DNA of 64,000 nt from Euryodendron excelsum (GCA_033060915.1 CM065378.1:55775501-55839500), one strand, 5' to 3'; shown: positions 20,987-32,679, counted from the first letter of the stretch. Translations and numbers: made by a program. Notes: generated by a model not told the origin, from the sequence alone.

Positions 20987-23527
20987 ACAAAAGCTAAGGC
21001 ATTGCTTGGACAAACTCGATTTGCCTGCAGCGAAGGAATTGCTTCTCCATCACCTACAACAATGGTATCTTTGGCTAAGGCCTTGAGTAACGACTTCCAT
21101 CCTTTGTATTTGTATTAGATTTAGGACTTTTCTTTGTTCTTGCCTTTTTGGTTTAGTTTTGTGTTTTAGTTTGAAGATGGATAGCTAGAGACTAGGCCTT
21201 TGTATGCTTAATTGCTTATTGGTGGTCTTGCTTTGTATTAAGAGATTTGAGGTTTGGTTGGTGTGGAATTGAATTTTGAATCGGTGGAACTTTTTATGTG
21301 GAGATTGGAGGTTAGGAAGGAAGAATTATTGAAAACTGTTTGTGTATGATGTGTTGAAACGCGGTGCCTTAATCCATTGTGCATGCCATTTTGAGTTGGA
21401 TTGTTGGATTATTTGTTGATTTTGGACCATGGCTTCCTAAAGTTATGAAATGAATAGAGTGTAAGCACCATCTCCCCGGTCTCTAAGAGATTGCAGTTGA
21501 GCTAATGAGAATGGAGTATAGGCACCATCTTTATGGCCTCTTCGAGACTGTCTTGGAGCCAATGGCCAAAGGACCCTTATTACTCTAACTTATAACCCGA
21601 GGTGGCGTGAACAACACAACTTTGTTAGGGGATATGAGGGAACTTTTTCACCTCATCATCTAGCCACAGCTCCATCCTACCAAGCCCCATTTGAACATTT
21701 AGAATATCAAGTTTCATTCCATCAAACACAACCTTCATCTCTCCCTTATCAAACACAAGCACAAGATGCATACCACGTTCCTCACAATGGCACAATTGAA
21801 GATACCCATGAGGACACTTTAGATGACACTCTTCAACTAGTCATAGAATCTCAAGGAGAAATGAACTTTAGTGTAAATAAGGCCCGTGACCAACAAGGAC
21901 AAACACTCGATGAGATAAATATTCAATTGACTCTTTTGATGCAAACCTTGGTTATTCAAGCCGAAGACAAGTCCCCCATGCCATCTCCACTCACTCTCAC
22001 TAGGCACATGCTTGTGAGCAACACACCTCCTAATCTTACTCTTAGCCATGAGCCAATCCATCCCATCACTACCCTTTGGCATGAGGACACCATTGATCAA
22101 ACCATTGTTTCTTAAGATTTGGAGTCTAGTGATGAAAACCTTAAAGTGAGTGAAGAAATCATTGAAAATGAGAGTAGGGATGATGAACTAGAGATCAAGG
22201 AGTCCATGATGCAAGCTTCCAAGCAAGACAAAAGTGAGGAAGAGGGTGATGAAGGAACTAGTGAGAGAGAAGAAGAGTCCAAGAAGGTAAAAAAAAAGAT
22301 GAAGAGCATATTGAGGACCCTCTAGAGAAAACTATTGCCTTTGATGAGGTCTTGAACTTTTAGATGTTGAGGACGTGCAAGTGAATGAGGATATTGTTGT
22401 TTTAGAGGATGTGTCCACCATATTGGAGGGTCAAGCAACCCCTACCCTTAGGCCTCTAGAACCTAGTCTTAGCACATCAACTCCTTTGAAGCTTGAACCC
22501 CCGCTATTAAAACCGATTAACTTTCACCTAGGCAAGCACCTAGAGAGTGAGGAGGGTCAAGAGGTTAATAGAATGACTTTGATAGGCATCTTAGTGCATG
22601 GTCCATTGACTCTCTCTCGATTCTATGACCCTTTTGACCCATGTGTGCATAAATGTTATATCCTTGAGTTCATTGAGGATAGTGAAATTGGTCATGTTTG
22701 TATGCATTTGACCTCCTTTCAAGTCACCATCATAGACTTGTGAAATGATGGCCAATTTTTTCTTTGTGGTATAGAGTGACCTCCTTCTTGTGTGTTTGGG
22801 TAGGAGTAGTAGTTTAGATGGTTTTTGTTTTTGCTTTTATTTTGTTTGATTAATTAGGTTTCTATTTTAGTTGGAGGATGCACTTAGTCACCCTAATCTC
22901 TTTTCTCTCGCATTTTTATCTCTTTTCTTTGCTTGTCTTCATGCATTTGAGGACAATGCATCATTTTAGTCATGGGGGAGAGAATAGTTTGAGAGGCTTA
23001 ACCTTTGTATTTTTGCTTTTGTTTTATTTGTGTTGCATCTTTAGCTAATTCTGTAGCAATATGTAGACAATTTTTGAAAATTTTGAGCCAATGATGATGA
23101 TTTCATTAGTTAGAGGTAGAGTTTAGTTACCATCTTTGCATGCATATATTTCATCACTTGTATCTAGAACTCTATTGTTCATGGTGGATTTCATCTTTGA
23201 GCTTCATTGTTATATATCTCTTGTCATACTTCGATCTCTCTATGACTTATTGTCTATTCTCAGGTATTACGTTGTAAGATGATCTTTCAACTACTTGGGA
23301 TCCTTGATATAGGTTGAAGTATCTTGTGGTTCTGGCACTTTACTTTGCTATCGTTAACACATCTTTCCTTACCCTTCATGATTATCTATTGTTATTCATG
23401 ATAGATGTGTTGATGCTTTAGATAGAAACCAAAACATATTCATGAGATTCAATCTTTGATTTTTGAATGGTTAGGGTGTTGCATAGATTATATTCATAGC
23501 ATGATGAGCATTGCATTCTTTGATTTT
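20987..23527 (+). mobile_element. Internal region of the Athila-like element (degraded)
   Basis: After the PBS, plus-strand frames at 21590-22115 and 22119-22325 give a Pro/Thr/Gln-rich then Glu/Lys-rich polypeptide like the end of an Athila-type gag. 22375-22743 is a further open frame without a nameable domain. A GAGGACAATGCATC then ATGGGGGAG block (22948-22980) resembles the usual sequence after the coding region of such elements. No protease, RT or integrase is seen and no 3' LTR follows. The element stops at about 23527 against a PMEI fragment. Confidence 0.55.
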
Positions 23528-23731
23528 GATATGGTTTAAAAAAGTGGTTGTCTTAGCATTGCAGCTTCGGTAGCAATGAGGCTTAGGCCTGTAATATTTG
23601 CAGTTTTGCTTCGATGTTCAGATTGCAGAATTGAGTGACAGAGCTGAGAAGGGGACGCCACCCTGCATGTTCTTGTTATTAAATTATTTTGAGCTACAAT
23701 TGAGAATTGGTTTAAGGCTAGAAGGAGTTTA
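23528..23731 (-). pseudogene. Antisense 5' fragment of a third PMEI-like gene
   Basis: On the minus strand this encodes the end of a signal peptide (QFSIVAQNNLITRTC), then SPSQLCHSILQSEHRSKTAN and ITGLSLIATEAA, closely matching residues 20-70 of the intact PMEI. Both N-terminal Cys are kept. A 1-bp deletion follows the last Ala. Homology then continues in another frame for about 35 bp and ends at 23528, where Athila-like sequence begins. The signal-peptide start and the 3' two-thirds of the gene are missing. Confidence 0.8.
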
Positions 23732-24869
23732 CCTACATATATATACTGCTCGACTTTTGTCCCAGCATGTAATCAAACTCCGATAAAATTCGTTTTACAA
23801 TTCTGTATGTCACATGTAATTATTTTTATCCTTCCATTAACATCGATGGCATCCTAAAAATTTATTAGTGGATTTTTTTTTTATGGAATCAAATACATTA
23901 AGATATTGTTGGGCAGAAGAGCGAGATATGTGTAAAGCCAAAACAAATTCTATTGAACTTAATTTGTTGAGGAGATTTACGTTTTCAACTAGTTTAATAT
24001 AATTCACCGTTTTACAAAATAGTAAAACCAAAGTTATACTTTTGTATGATGGTCTTAGTTGAAGCTTGACCATATCCATGCTTACATAAAGTAGATTACT
24101 TACAAATTAAATACTAGTAGCTCAAAGTGCTTTAAACAAAACTTTGCCCCTAATCGATAGCGTAACCATTACAATTTTAACTTTAAATTCTCAAGATTCA
24201 TTTAAGAGGAGCATATACAGTTATGAAAATGTAGTTAAGATAGAGAGAGAAGAAGGAGAGTTTACCGTTCGAGACAACATCTCATCTATAGACCTTGTAA
24301 CCACCCTATTGCTCTCACAGAAATTATTGCATCCACATATGCTTTATTTGGAACCCGAATTTTCGTTTGAAAAAGTAAAAGAAAAGAAAACATAAGAAAA
24401 AAGAAAATAAAAATACTCTTTCATTTTGTTCTCTTTTCCTTCATATCTTTCTTTATCCACCGAAAATTCGGATTCTAAATGGAGCGTTGGTGTGCTACTT
24501 CACTCCTCACACTGAGGTGGATCTTCCACATTGTAAGTGAATATTATGGATATGTTCGGGACCCACCTTATTGTGAGAGGTGGATTGACATGACGTGGTG
24601 TTCTTGGAGGACTCAATAATTTTTCTTTACTCTCTCCTTTAGCACCCTATTTGGACACAAAAAAAAAACAATAAATAAATAAAATTAACCATGTATATGA
24701 TCGTTAATAGGCAATTACTGGATGTGTAAGAAAGGGAATGGTGTCTTTTGTTTTGAATTAATTACAAGGCTTTCATAATAACAAAATTACTATTACTAGT
24801 GTTGGCAGTATTCTAAGATTCTTTAAATGTATTTCTTTAGGCTTTTCTTCCACTTTGTCATCTATTTAA
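23732..24869. other. Spacer with no recognisable gene
   Basis: AT-rich. Open frames at 23837-24079 (minus) and 24144-24395 (plus) show no motif and no partner elsewhere in the window. Confidence 0.4.
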
Positions 24870-25334
24870 CTTCTCTTTCTGCTTAGCCAGGCGCACCAAG
24901 TTCTCTATTCGTTCCACTAAATATCTCTCTCCTCTCTACAATGCATAAAAATATTGCTATGGTAATGTAAGTGTATGTATGAGAAAGTAGAGAGTCTCTA
25001 CTCATGCTAGGTGGCAATTACACCAGGCCACATACCGTTGCAAGGTGCATGGCAAGACTTGGAGATAGCTAGGCTTCCCACTGGTGGTCATCTCCCACTA
25101 ATTAAGTGCTTAATCAAGCATGGTTAATCGTTAATTAATCCCACCTATTAAGTCCCTTGCACTTAATTAATCTCAACTAGTGTACCTAATCATGATTAAC
25201 ATTAACTAATCATAATTAAGTTATACATAAAGAATTAGAAATGAAATTAATATTAAAGAGAACCAATTCTGTACCTTAACCGGATATTTTTAGGTTATAA
25301 CTTCTAATGAATTACAAGAATATGGGTTGTTACA
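24870..25334 (-). repeat. Probable LTR fragment of a chromovirus-like element
   Basis: The right end GGGTTGTTACA reads TGTAACAACCC on the minus strand, a typical gypsy LTR start. Body sequence (CCCACTAATTAAG, TTAATCATGATTAA-like blocks) resembles the LTR ends at 2128-2444. The left boundary is not visible and no duplicated target is found. Confidence 0.4.
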
Positions 25335-25890
25335 CTATATATAACGATGTATATAAAATCTCGAGCAAGATTACAGATTAAAATGAAATCTATTTGATGA
25401 CCAAAGATAAATTTCTTAGTACAACGAAGAAGATTGCGTTATCCAATAACAAAGTAGGATCTAATATTATTTCTTGCTTCCCTTTTTGGCATAACTATAT
25501 TCATTCTTTAGATTGTTTTTTACAAAACTTAGATTAAGGAACTTTTTGGCATAACTATATACATATATTTTATAATCTTTGGCTAATTAACATGACAGAC
25601 AAAATGCCAATTCATCTATTTGCTTTACTTTTTAAGCAATATTTTGAAAAGGAATTGAATACACTAATTTATGAAAAAACTTATGAGAATGTGTGTGGTT
25701 CTGTGGCTTGTCAAATTATGTGTCTCTAAACACAAGAAGTAAGGCAAAATGGGATGTTAAGTCTTCTGGCAAGAAGCTATGTAGATTTCAGTCAAATTGG
25801 CATGAAAAAAGCAAATATCTCATATAGTCCCGCCCTAGATGACTCATGCTACTGAATGGTAAATAGTAAAATACACACACAAAAGTAGAG

Positions 25891-25900
25891 CTATATATAA
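25891..25900 (+). promoter_or_regulatory. TATA box of PMEI copy 2
   Basis: CTATATATAA, 90 bp upstream of the start codon of the second PMEI copy. It sits in a stretch whose downstream part aligns with the leader of the intact gene. Confidence 0.5.
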
Positions 25901-25989
25901 ATCGGTAACTCTTCATTAGCTTACAATTAACTTCCATCAGACCGTCTTTTCCTCCCCTTCTTTCCTTGACGTTCAATAACGGCGGCGTA

Positions 25990-26626
25990 ATGAAGGTTTT
26001 ATGCTTCCTCTCGTTCATCTTTATTCTTACTTTCTTTCTAGCCTCAAACCTATTCTCCATTGTAGCTCAGGATGACTTAATAGCAAGAACATGCTTGAAT
26101 GTGCGAATGTCCCGACTTCGTAACTCAATTCTCCGATCAGGCCCTCGAGGCAAAAACTGCAAATATTACAGGCCTAAGCCTCATTGCTACTCAGGCTACA
26201 AATGCTAAGGCAACCATTTTCCTAAACCACATCAATAAGCTTATCGAATCCAATCCAAAATTAAAACGTGCCTTACATAAGCACAAGAAATATCTCCCAG
26301 CAGTTATGAGTAATCACTTCCCAAAGGTTATTGAGGGGGTGTTTGGACATAATTTATTTACTAGCTTATGGCTTTTTGAAATTTGTTTGGATGAGTGGCT
26401 TAAAAAAACAGCTTATATCTAATCATGTTTTTCAAAAAAAGTTATTTTTAAAAGTAACTTTTTAGTAGCTTATAAGCTGGATACAAATGCCTTGTACGAT
26501 GTTATCAAAGTACCAAAGCAAATGACAAGAGAGATTTGGCAGAAACTGACAAATGTATTCGATGTTCATTTAAATTATTTAAATATAAATATATATGTTG
26601 TAAGCAGGGAATTGCCTAAATCCTGA
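25990..26626 (+). pseudogene. PMEI-like pseudogene (frameshift and MITE insertion)
   Basis: Starts MKVLCFLSFIFILTFFLASN, a signal peptide like that of the intact gene, then QDDLIARTC. A 1-bp insertion near 26150 shifts the frame; the match continues in another frame as TANITGLSLIATQATNAKA through SNHFPKVIE. There a roughly 155-bp MITE-like insert (26336-26491) breaks the gene. The 3' part (LYDVIKVPKQMTREIWQKL) follows and ends at a TGA at 26624-26626. The Cys matching Cys44 is Arg and that matching Cys98 is His. The copy is closely related to 14467-15030 and shares its leader and 3' flank. Confidence 0.85.
26336..26491. mobile_element. MITE-like insertion (hAT-type ends) in the PMEI pseudogene
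   Basis: The insert starts GGGTGTTTGGACATAA and ends TTATAAGCTGGATACAAATGCC. Reversed, the right end reads GGCATTTGTATCCAGCTTAT, an imperfect inverted copy of the left end. AGCTTAT motifs lie just inside both ends. It is absent from the intact copy. Target duplication could not be settled because flanks have diverged, so edges are good to about 5 bp. Confidence 0.6.
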
Positions 26627-27037
26627 AAGAAACTATTATTATGAGATCTTTGCTATTGTTGGAATAATTATAAAGTAGCAGTTAAGAAGTGTGCATTCAT
26701 TCCCATCCTCTGTTTGGTTATGGGTATAACATTTTCAGATGGATTGAGAAATTTTCATTTCAACACAATGATAGAGGATTCTTATGTAAGCAAGTCCCAT
26801 TTAAGGCCACGTCAGATGGCTTTCATTTGATGCCAATCTATGTGGCGATGTTTAACATCACAAGACACTTGATTTTTAACACGATGGGAGTAATTAGTCT
26901 TCAACACCATAACTCTAATGATGCTTCATTCCATGAGGATGCTTAAGCTATGTAGCGGATTTCCATGCCATGGTAGGTTGCCCATTGAGGATTCAAAAGT
27001 TACAAGAGAGAGAGAGAGAATATTTTTAGGGTCGAAG
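26627..27037 (+). repeat. 3' flank of PMEI copy 2 (duplicate of 15031-15480)
   Basis: Co-linear with the flank of the intact gene up to GGTCGAAG. There it is interrupted by the copia element and resumes at 39235. Confidence 0.75.
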
Positions 27038-27306
27038 TGTAAGCATATTTAAACATCGTATATGAATTTAGAACTATAACAATATATATATATATATATA
27101 GAATGCGGAAGCAGAAGCATACCCATTTGTGCTTGTGCCATTGTTCGTTGAAATCCAAAGTAGAAGCAATTAATCTTCTATAATAGAAGCTAGGTCTTCT
27201 TCTCTATCACCAAAACTGGATGACGGCTCTCAATGGAAAAAACTATCTATACTTGAGAAGAGAGGGGACCTAGCCATATACATGTAACCTAGCCACATTG
27301 GACCCT
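27038..27306 (-). repeat. 3' LTR of outer copia element, left piece
   Basis: Aligns with the first part of 38769-39234 (shared ATATTTAAACATCGTA, GCTTGTGCCATTGTT). It continues at 32680 after the inner gypsy element. The last five bases, ACCCT, are the gypsy target duplication. Confidence 0.9.
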
Positions 27307-27782
27307 TGATGTAGCGGAAATTAAGAGAGCAATTAATCTTCTATAATAGACCCTCGATGTAACCTAATTCGTTGATTCACCACGAATACCGGATTCAGAG
27401 TCGTCCTGCAACCTGCTGATTCACCATAAATGCTAGGTTTTAAGGCATCAAACACTCGTTGATCTTCGTAGAAAATACCGAATGATTGGAAAAGTGCAAA
27501 ACGCACACAAGTTTTATTAATCGTCAAAAGTTGCTGAAAAAAGTCTTAACAAGAGCTTAAATAAGAGGCATGAAACCCTAGGGCCCCGGGACAAACCGGG
27601 TAAAAATAAAAGACTAACAGAAGCCCAAAAAAATAGGCCGAAAACACAAACCGGGCTAAAAAAACATACTTAAAGGCATTTTTTCGCATTTTCCTAGGCC
27701 AATTAAAGTTTACCGACCACCGGCCTGGGTATAACGCCACTGCCACGTCTCCAATTAATCCTCGGCTATGCGATCCGCATCA
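27307..27782 (-). repeat. 3' LTR of inner gypsy element
   Basis: Close copy of 32220-32674. It is about 21 bp longer because of a small insertion near 27331-27360 that copies nearby outer-LTR sequence. It contains the end of pol, whose stop codon is at 27755-27757. Confidence 0.9.
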
Positions 27783-30387
27783 TCCTCCCTATGTTGGAAA
27801 GAATTCGCCCGCAAATTTGAGTCTTCCTCCTCTTCAGAACTGTCACCACGGTAAGGCATGAGGTGCTTCACGTTGAACATGTCAGAAGTGTTGGCATGGC
27901 TCAGCAGCTTCAACCGGTAAGCATTAGGATTGATCTTTTAAACAACTTCATACGGCCCAACTTTCCGAGCTGCCAGTTTGTTGTATTCATGCACTGGATA
28001 CCAATCTTTAGTCAACACGGCCCACACAAAATCCCCCACTTCAAACTCCACCGAGCGCCGCTTCTGGTCAACCGCCTTCTTATACTTCGCTGTGGAGTCA
28101 CGCAGATTTTGTTGCACCTGTTCATGGACAGCCTGAAGATCAGTAATTAAGTCCTCTGCCTTCTTATGGACCCTCTTCAAATCAGGAACAGGGGCTAAGT
28201 CAATCAGAGCTCGTGGCTGGAAGGCGTAATTGGTAAAGAATGGACTGAAACCCGAACTATGATTCACTGACTGGTTGAAAGCAAACTCAGCCTGGTACAA
28301 CTTCTGATCCCATGATTTTAGATGTTCCCCCATAAGACACCGCAGCAGGTTACCCAGCGAACGGTTCACCACTTCAGTCTGCCCATCGGTTTGAGTGTGG
28401 TAGGCACTACTAAAATCTAGCTTCGTGTTAGCCAACTGCCATAAACACCTCCAAAAGTGGCTAAGGAACTTAGAGTCTCTATCAAAAACTACGGATGTTG
28501 GCAGCCCAAGAAGCCGATAGACCTCCCGAAAGTAAAGTTGAGCAATATTGACAGCATCATTAGTCTTCTTACACGCAATGAAGTGCGACATTTTTGTGAA
28601 TCTGTCCACCACCACGAAGATAGAATCGCTACCACGTTGCGTCCTCGGAAGCCCCAACATGAAGTCCATACTCACATTCGCCCATGGTCTCTTCGGAATT
28701 GGCAGGGGCATATACAATCCCGCGTTGGTCGCCGTTCCCTTAGACAATTGACAGATTCGGCAACCATCAACAAATTTGGCCACTTCACGCCGCATAGATG
28801 GCCAGTAATAAGAATTGGCCACAAGCTGCCAGGTTTTATCATGCCCCATATGCCCCTCCTCATGCAGCTCCTTGATGATCTTGAGGCGTAAACTGGATTG
28901 AGGCACGCACAATTGGGTACCCTTAAACAGAAACCCATCATGCATCACAAAATCTGTGCGCTGCCCTGTTTCAACTTTATGAACAATAGGGGCAAACACT
29001 GGGTCAGTACTTAATAATTCACGAAATGAATCAAAACTAATTACCTTTCCCCGTAAGGTAGTAAGTAAGCAAGTGCGACGGCTAAGGGCATCAGCAACCC
29101 GGTTCTGAACTCCAGATTTATGCTTGAGGAAGAAAGTGAATTGTTGTAGATATGCAGCCCACCTCGCATGTCTCGGCGACAGATTGTCTTGGCTATTAAT
29201 ATGTTTCAAAGCATCGTGATCAGAGAACAACACGAACTCACTTTGTGATAGATAGGGGTACCAGTGTTTCAAGGCCTGTATGATCGTGTAGAATTCCACG
29301 TCGTAGGTACTGTAATTCGCCTTAGCTCCGTTCAGCTTCTCGCTGAAGTATGCAATAGGCCTACCCTCTTGGCTAAGGACTGCCCCCACGTCGACCTTTG
29401 ATGCATCACGATGCAACTCAAAAGGCTTAGAAAAATCTGGCAAAGCAAGTACAGGGGCAGTGGTCAGTTTGCACTTGATCTCCTCAAAAGCATTAGCCGC
29501 TGCCTCGGTCCAAGTAAACTGCCCAGCCTTCATGCAATCTGTGATAGGAGCCATGATGCCGCTAAAATTTGGGATAAAGGGCCGATAGAAAGGCGCTAGT
29601 CCATGGAAGCTGCGCACGTCATGAATGCTCCTCGGGGTAGGCCACCTACGGATAGCTTCAACCTTAGACTTATCCACAGAAATTCCTTCACGAGACACTA
29701 TATATCCCAGAAATAACACGCTGTCTGTCATAAATAAACATTTAGCTCAGGCAGTAAAGAATTTCTCTGTTTGTAGCAAACTCAGAACCTGCTGCAAGTG
29801 CTGCAAATGCGAGGCATGATCAGGGCTAAAAATTAAAATATCATCAAAAGTACACTACCACAAACCTCCCAATAAAAGGCCGAAAAAGCTGGTTCATCAC
29901 ACGCATGAAGGTACTCGGAGTGTTCGACAACCCGAGGCATAACCAACCACTCATAAAGACCTTCCCGCGTCTTGAAGGCAGTCTTCCATTTGTCACCCTC
30001 ACGTATCTGGATCTGATGATAACCACTCTTTAAATCCAGTTTGTTGAACACCGTAGCCCCACTAAGCTGGTCTAACAGTTCATCCAACCGTGGAATAGGG
30101 AACCGATATCGAACAGTGAGTTTGTTGATGGCCCGGCTGTCCACGCACATACGCCAAGACCCATCCTTTTTGGGGGTTAAGAGTGCCGGCACGGCACAAG
30201 GACTGAGACTCTCCCGAATGTGTCCCCTGGCCAACAATTCCTCAACCTGACGTCGCAGCTCCTCATGCTCCTTAGGACTCATATGATAATGCGGGGGGTT
30301 CGACAAAATAGCCCCGGGAACTAAATCGATCTGATGCTGGATGTCACGCAAAGGTGGCAACCCAGCTGGTAATTCCTCCGGAAACAC
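27755..30387 (-). pseudogene. pol: Gypsy pol: RT, RNase H, integrase
   Basis: Minus-strand order: RT (30387-29833) with [27 protein letters not shown] and [12 protein letters not shown]; then, after a 1-bp insertion in the codons of the catalytic YFDD (29841-29853) and a stop near 29748, a long frame at 29731-27938. That frame has RT thumb (FLGYIVS), RNase H (VLFSDHDALKHI), the zinc finger (HEEGH then CRICQ), the integrase core with Asp in SMDFML, Asp in VFDRDSKF and Glu in DGQTEVVNR, and a GPY/F-type end (KVGPYEVV). One in-frame stop (near 27938) precedes the last about 60 residues, which read into the 3' LTR and end RIAED. Integrase residues look intact, RT does not. Confidence 0.9.
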
Positions 30388-31790
30388 CCTGTTGAACTCC
30401 TTTAGTAGTTCCTACACCCTGTCCGGAACCTCCCCATTCTGCTGTTGTTCCTTAACCACCAGCAAGTACACTATGCCAGATTCGATCATCTCCCCCGCAA
30501 AACGCTGCATGGTCAGTAGGTTCGGGTTTTTCTCGGCCACCTATTTCGGACCCACTTCCTTGCCCGGATACAACACCACTTTCACATTATTAAACATAAA
30601 GCCATATGTATTTTTTCGACCATCATGTTGCACGGCCCTGTCATATTGCCACGGTCTACGCAACAAAATATGGCATGCATCCATCTCAACCACATCACAC
30701 CATATTGCATCTTTATAATTGGAACCAATGGACAACGAAATTAAACAATGCTTGGAAACTGTTACCTTCTTTCCTTCTTGCAGCCAAGTCAATTTGTACG
30801 GGCTAGGATGCTCCTCTGTTGGCAGCCCCAATTTTCAAACTGCCTCCTTGGAAACCACGTTCTCGCAGCTCCCCGAATCGATCACAAACTTGCAGACTTT
30901 GCCCCCAACTATGCACTTGGACTGGAAAATATTGTTCCGCAACCACTCATCACCGCTAGAATCACGAGGGGTAAGGCAAGCCCTGCGCACAACCAATAGA
31001 GGCCCATCGTCTCCAGTAACATGCTCCTCTTCCATGAACTCTTAGCCGAGCTGATCTTCGCCTGATTCCGGCACAGGTTGTTCGAACTCCACCCCAACCA
31101 TTGCTTCATTATCAATAAACAGCCCCTTCTGCACAAAGGGCTTTTTGCAGTCCGCCAATCGGTGGCTTGGTTCGCCACACTTAAAACAGCGGCTCGTGTA
31201 GGCTGTCACAGGCTTAACTGGCTGTGGGACTAGTGTTTTTCCAGCCACACCCCCAGCTGCGCGCACCTGAACTACCCCACGTCCAGTCCCCTACTGAGCC
31301 ACACCCCGGCTACCTGCTCCTGCCCAAGGTAGACCACTCGCCCGTCGCTTCGCCTACTTCTCTAGCTGTAACGCCTTCTGATGGGTATCCGAAATAGAAT
31401 ACAAATCAAACATATTCAGGGTGTCCTGGTATTGAGGCTGTAACCCCTAATGTACCACGAAACCAACTATTCGTCGGTCTCACCCAAATCATTGCGCGCT
31501 AGTAACTGATAAAACTCAGTGGTATATTCATCCACCGACTTCATCCCTTGCCGCAAATTTTGAAACCTCTGGTACATTATCCGCGCATAGTTATGAGGTA
31601 GAAAAGCCTCTCAAAGGTGCTTCTTCAGCTTATCCCACGAATCAATCTTCCTTTTCCCCATCCGCGCACGATTTACCTTTAACTGTTGCCACCATGTCGC
31701 AGCCCTACCATGAAAACGAGTCGCTACTAAAGGCACCCGTTTATTAGCCAGAACCTCTTTGAATTCCAAGACTTCCTCTATGGCAAAAAG
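30388..31790 (-). pseudogene. Gypsy gag 3' part and protease
   Basis: Minus-strand frames, broken by stops, hold a gag capsid-type segment (RAATWW around 31695, MYQRF and EYTTEFYQLL in 31490-31580). Next is a CCHC zinc knuckle CFKCGEPSHRLADC (about 31147-31188) and a protease with VIDSGS (about 30880), the aspartic protease signature. A Lys/Val segment leads toward RT at 30387. Confidence 0.8.
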
Positions 31791-32174
31791 CTAGTCAAGA
31801 AAATCTTCCGCCTTCAGACTGCCCTTAAATTTAGGAATATCAATTTTCAGGCCTGCCACCCACCGATTCCAATCGCCTTCGGCTACACGCCCCCTCATCT
31901 GACAGGGATGTCTCTCAGGCTGCTGCAAGGGCGCAAAAGGGTTTTCGTCCTCCTCGCAATCGGCATCGGCATCGGCATCCTCATCATCCCCCTCATCCAC
32001 AACACGCAGATTTGGGCGCTGCTGCTGCTGCTGGTGTGCCTGTTGTTGTTGCTGCTGCTGCATCTGAATCTGCATAGCGGCCATGCTGTCCGCCAGATTC
32101 TTAACCACTTGCTGCAGCTTGGTGAGCCTGTCATCCTCCATCGCGTCTTGGATTGGTCGGCGTCTGGGCGGCAT
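31791..32174 (-). pseudogene. gag: Gypsy gag N-terminus (poly-Gln), truncated by a stop
   Basis: Starts MPPRRRPIQDAMEDDRLTKL, has a Gln-rich run (about residues 39-57), then an acidic segment (DEGDDEDADADADCEEDE), and ends at an in-frame TAG after EDFLD (31791). Comparison with the family suggests that codon was Trp (TGG). The Met at 32172-32174 is 31 nt inside the PBS and is the likely start. The longer upstream open frame is LTR and leader. Confidence 0.8.
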
Positions 32175-32204
32175 GATCACGAACCAATCAAAATCGGCAC
32201 CTAG

Positions 32205-32217
32205 GGCTCTGATACCA
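32205..32217 (-). other. Primer binding site (tRNA-Met type) of inner gypsy
   Basis: On the minus strand TGGTATCAGAGCC starts 2 nt inside the 5' LTR (32220-32674). This sets the element's orientation. Confidence 0.9.
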
Positions 32218-32219
32218 AC

Positions 32220-32674
32220 TGATGCAGCAAAAATTAAGAGAGCAATAAAATAAACCCTAATCCGTTGATTCACCACGAATACCGGATTCAGAGTTGTCCT
32301 GCAACCTGCTGATTCACCACGAATGCTAGGTTTTAGGGCATCAAACACTCGTTGATCTTCGTAGAAAATACCGAATGATTGGAAGAGTGCAAAACGCACA
32401 CAAGTTTTATTAATCGTCAAAAGCTACTGGAAAAAGTCTTAACAAGAGCTTAAATAAGAGGCACGAAATCCTAGGGCCTTGGGACAAACCGGGTAAAAAT
32501 AAAAGACTAGCAGAAGCCCAAAAAAATAGGCCCAAAACACAAAACGGGCTAAAAAACATACTTAAAGGCATTTTTTTGCATTTTCCTAGGCCGATTGAAG
32601 TTTACCGACCACCGGCCCGGGTATAACGCCGCTGCCACGTCTCCAAGTAATCCTCGGCTGTGCGATCTGCATCA
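32220..32674 (-). repeat. 5' LTR of inner gypsy element
   Basis: 455-bp LTR, nearly identical in order to 27307-27782. It starts TGATGCAGC and ends GCATCA, followed by the ACCCT duplication. Confidence 0.9.
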
Positions 32675-32679
32675 ACCCT

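Larger units (their letters stand above)
27307..32674 (-). mobile_element. Ty3/gypsy chromovirus (CRM-like) nested in the copia LTR
   Basis: 5368-bp element with two LTRs (27307-27782 and 32220-32674), perfect ACCCT target duplications (27302-27306 and 32675-32679), a tRNA-Met-type PBS beside the right LTR, and gag-pol on the minus strand (32174 down to 27755). LTR ends are TGATG and GCATCA. Pol runs into the 3' LTR, and there is no chromodomain. Both traits, together with the RT and integrase style, suggest the CRM clade of chromoviruses; I rate that as likely, not certain. Confidence 0.9.

Noticed and set aside
28457..31178. Plus-strand open frames over the gypsy pol
   Set aside because: Shadows of the minus-strand gag-pol, which has clear RT, RNase H and integrase motifs.
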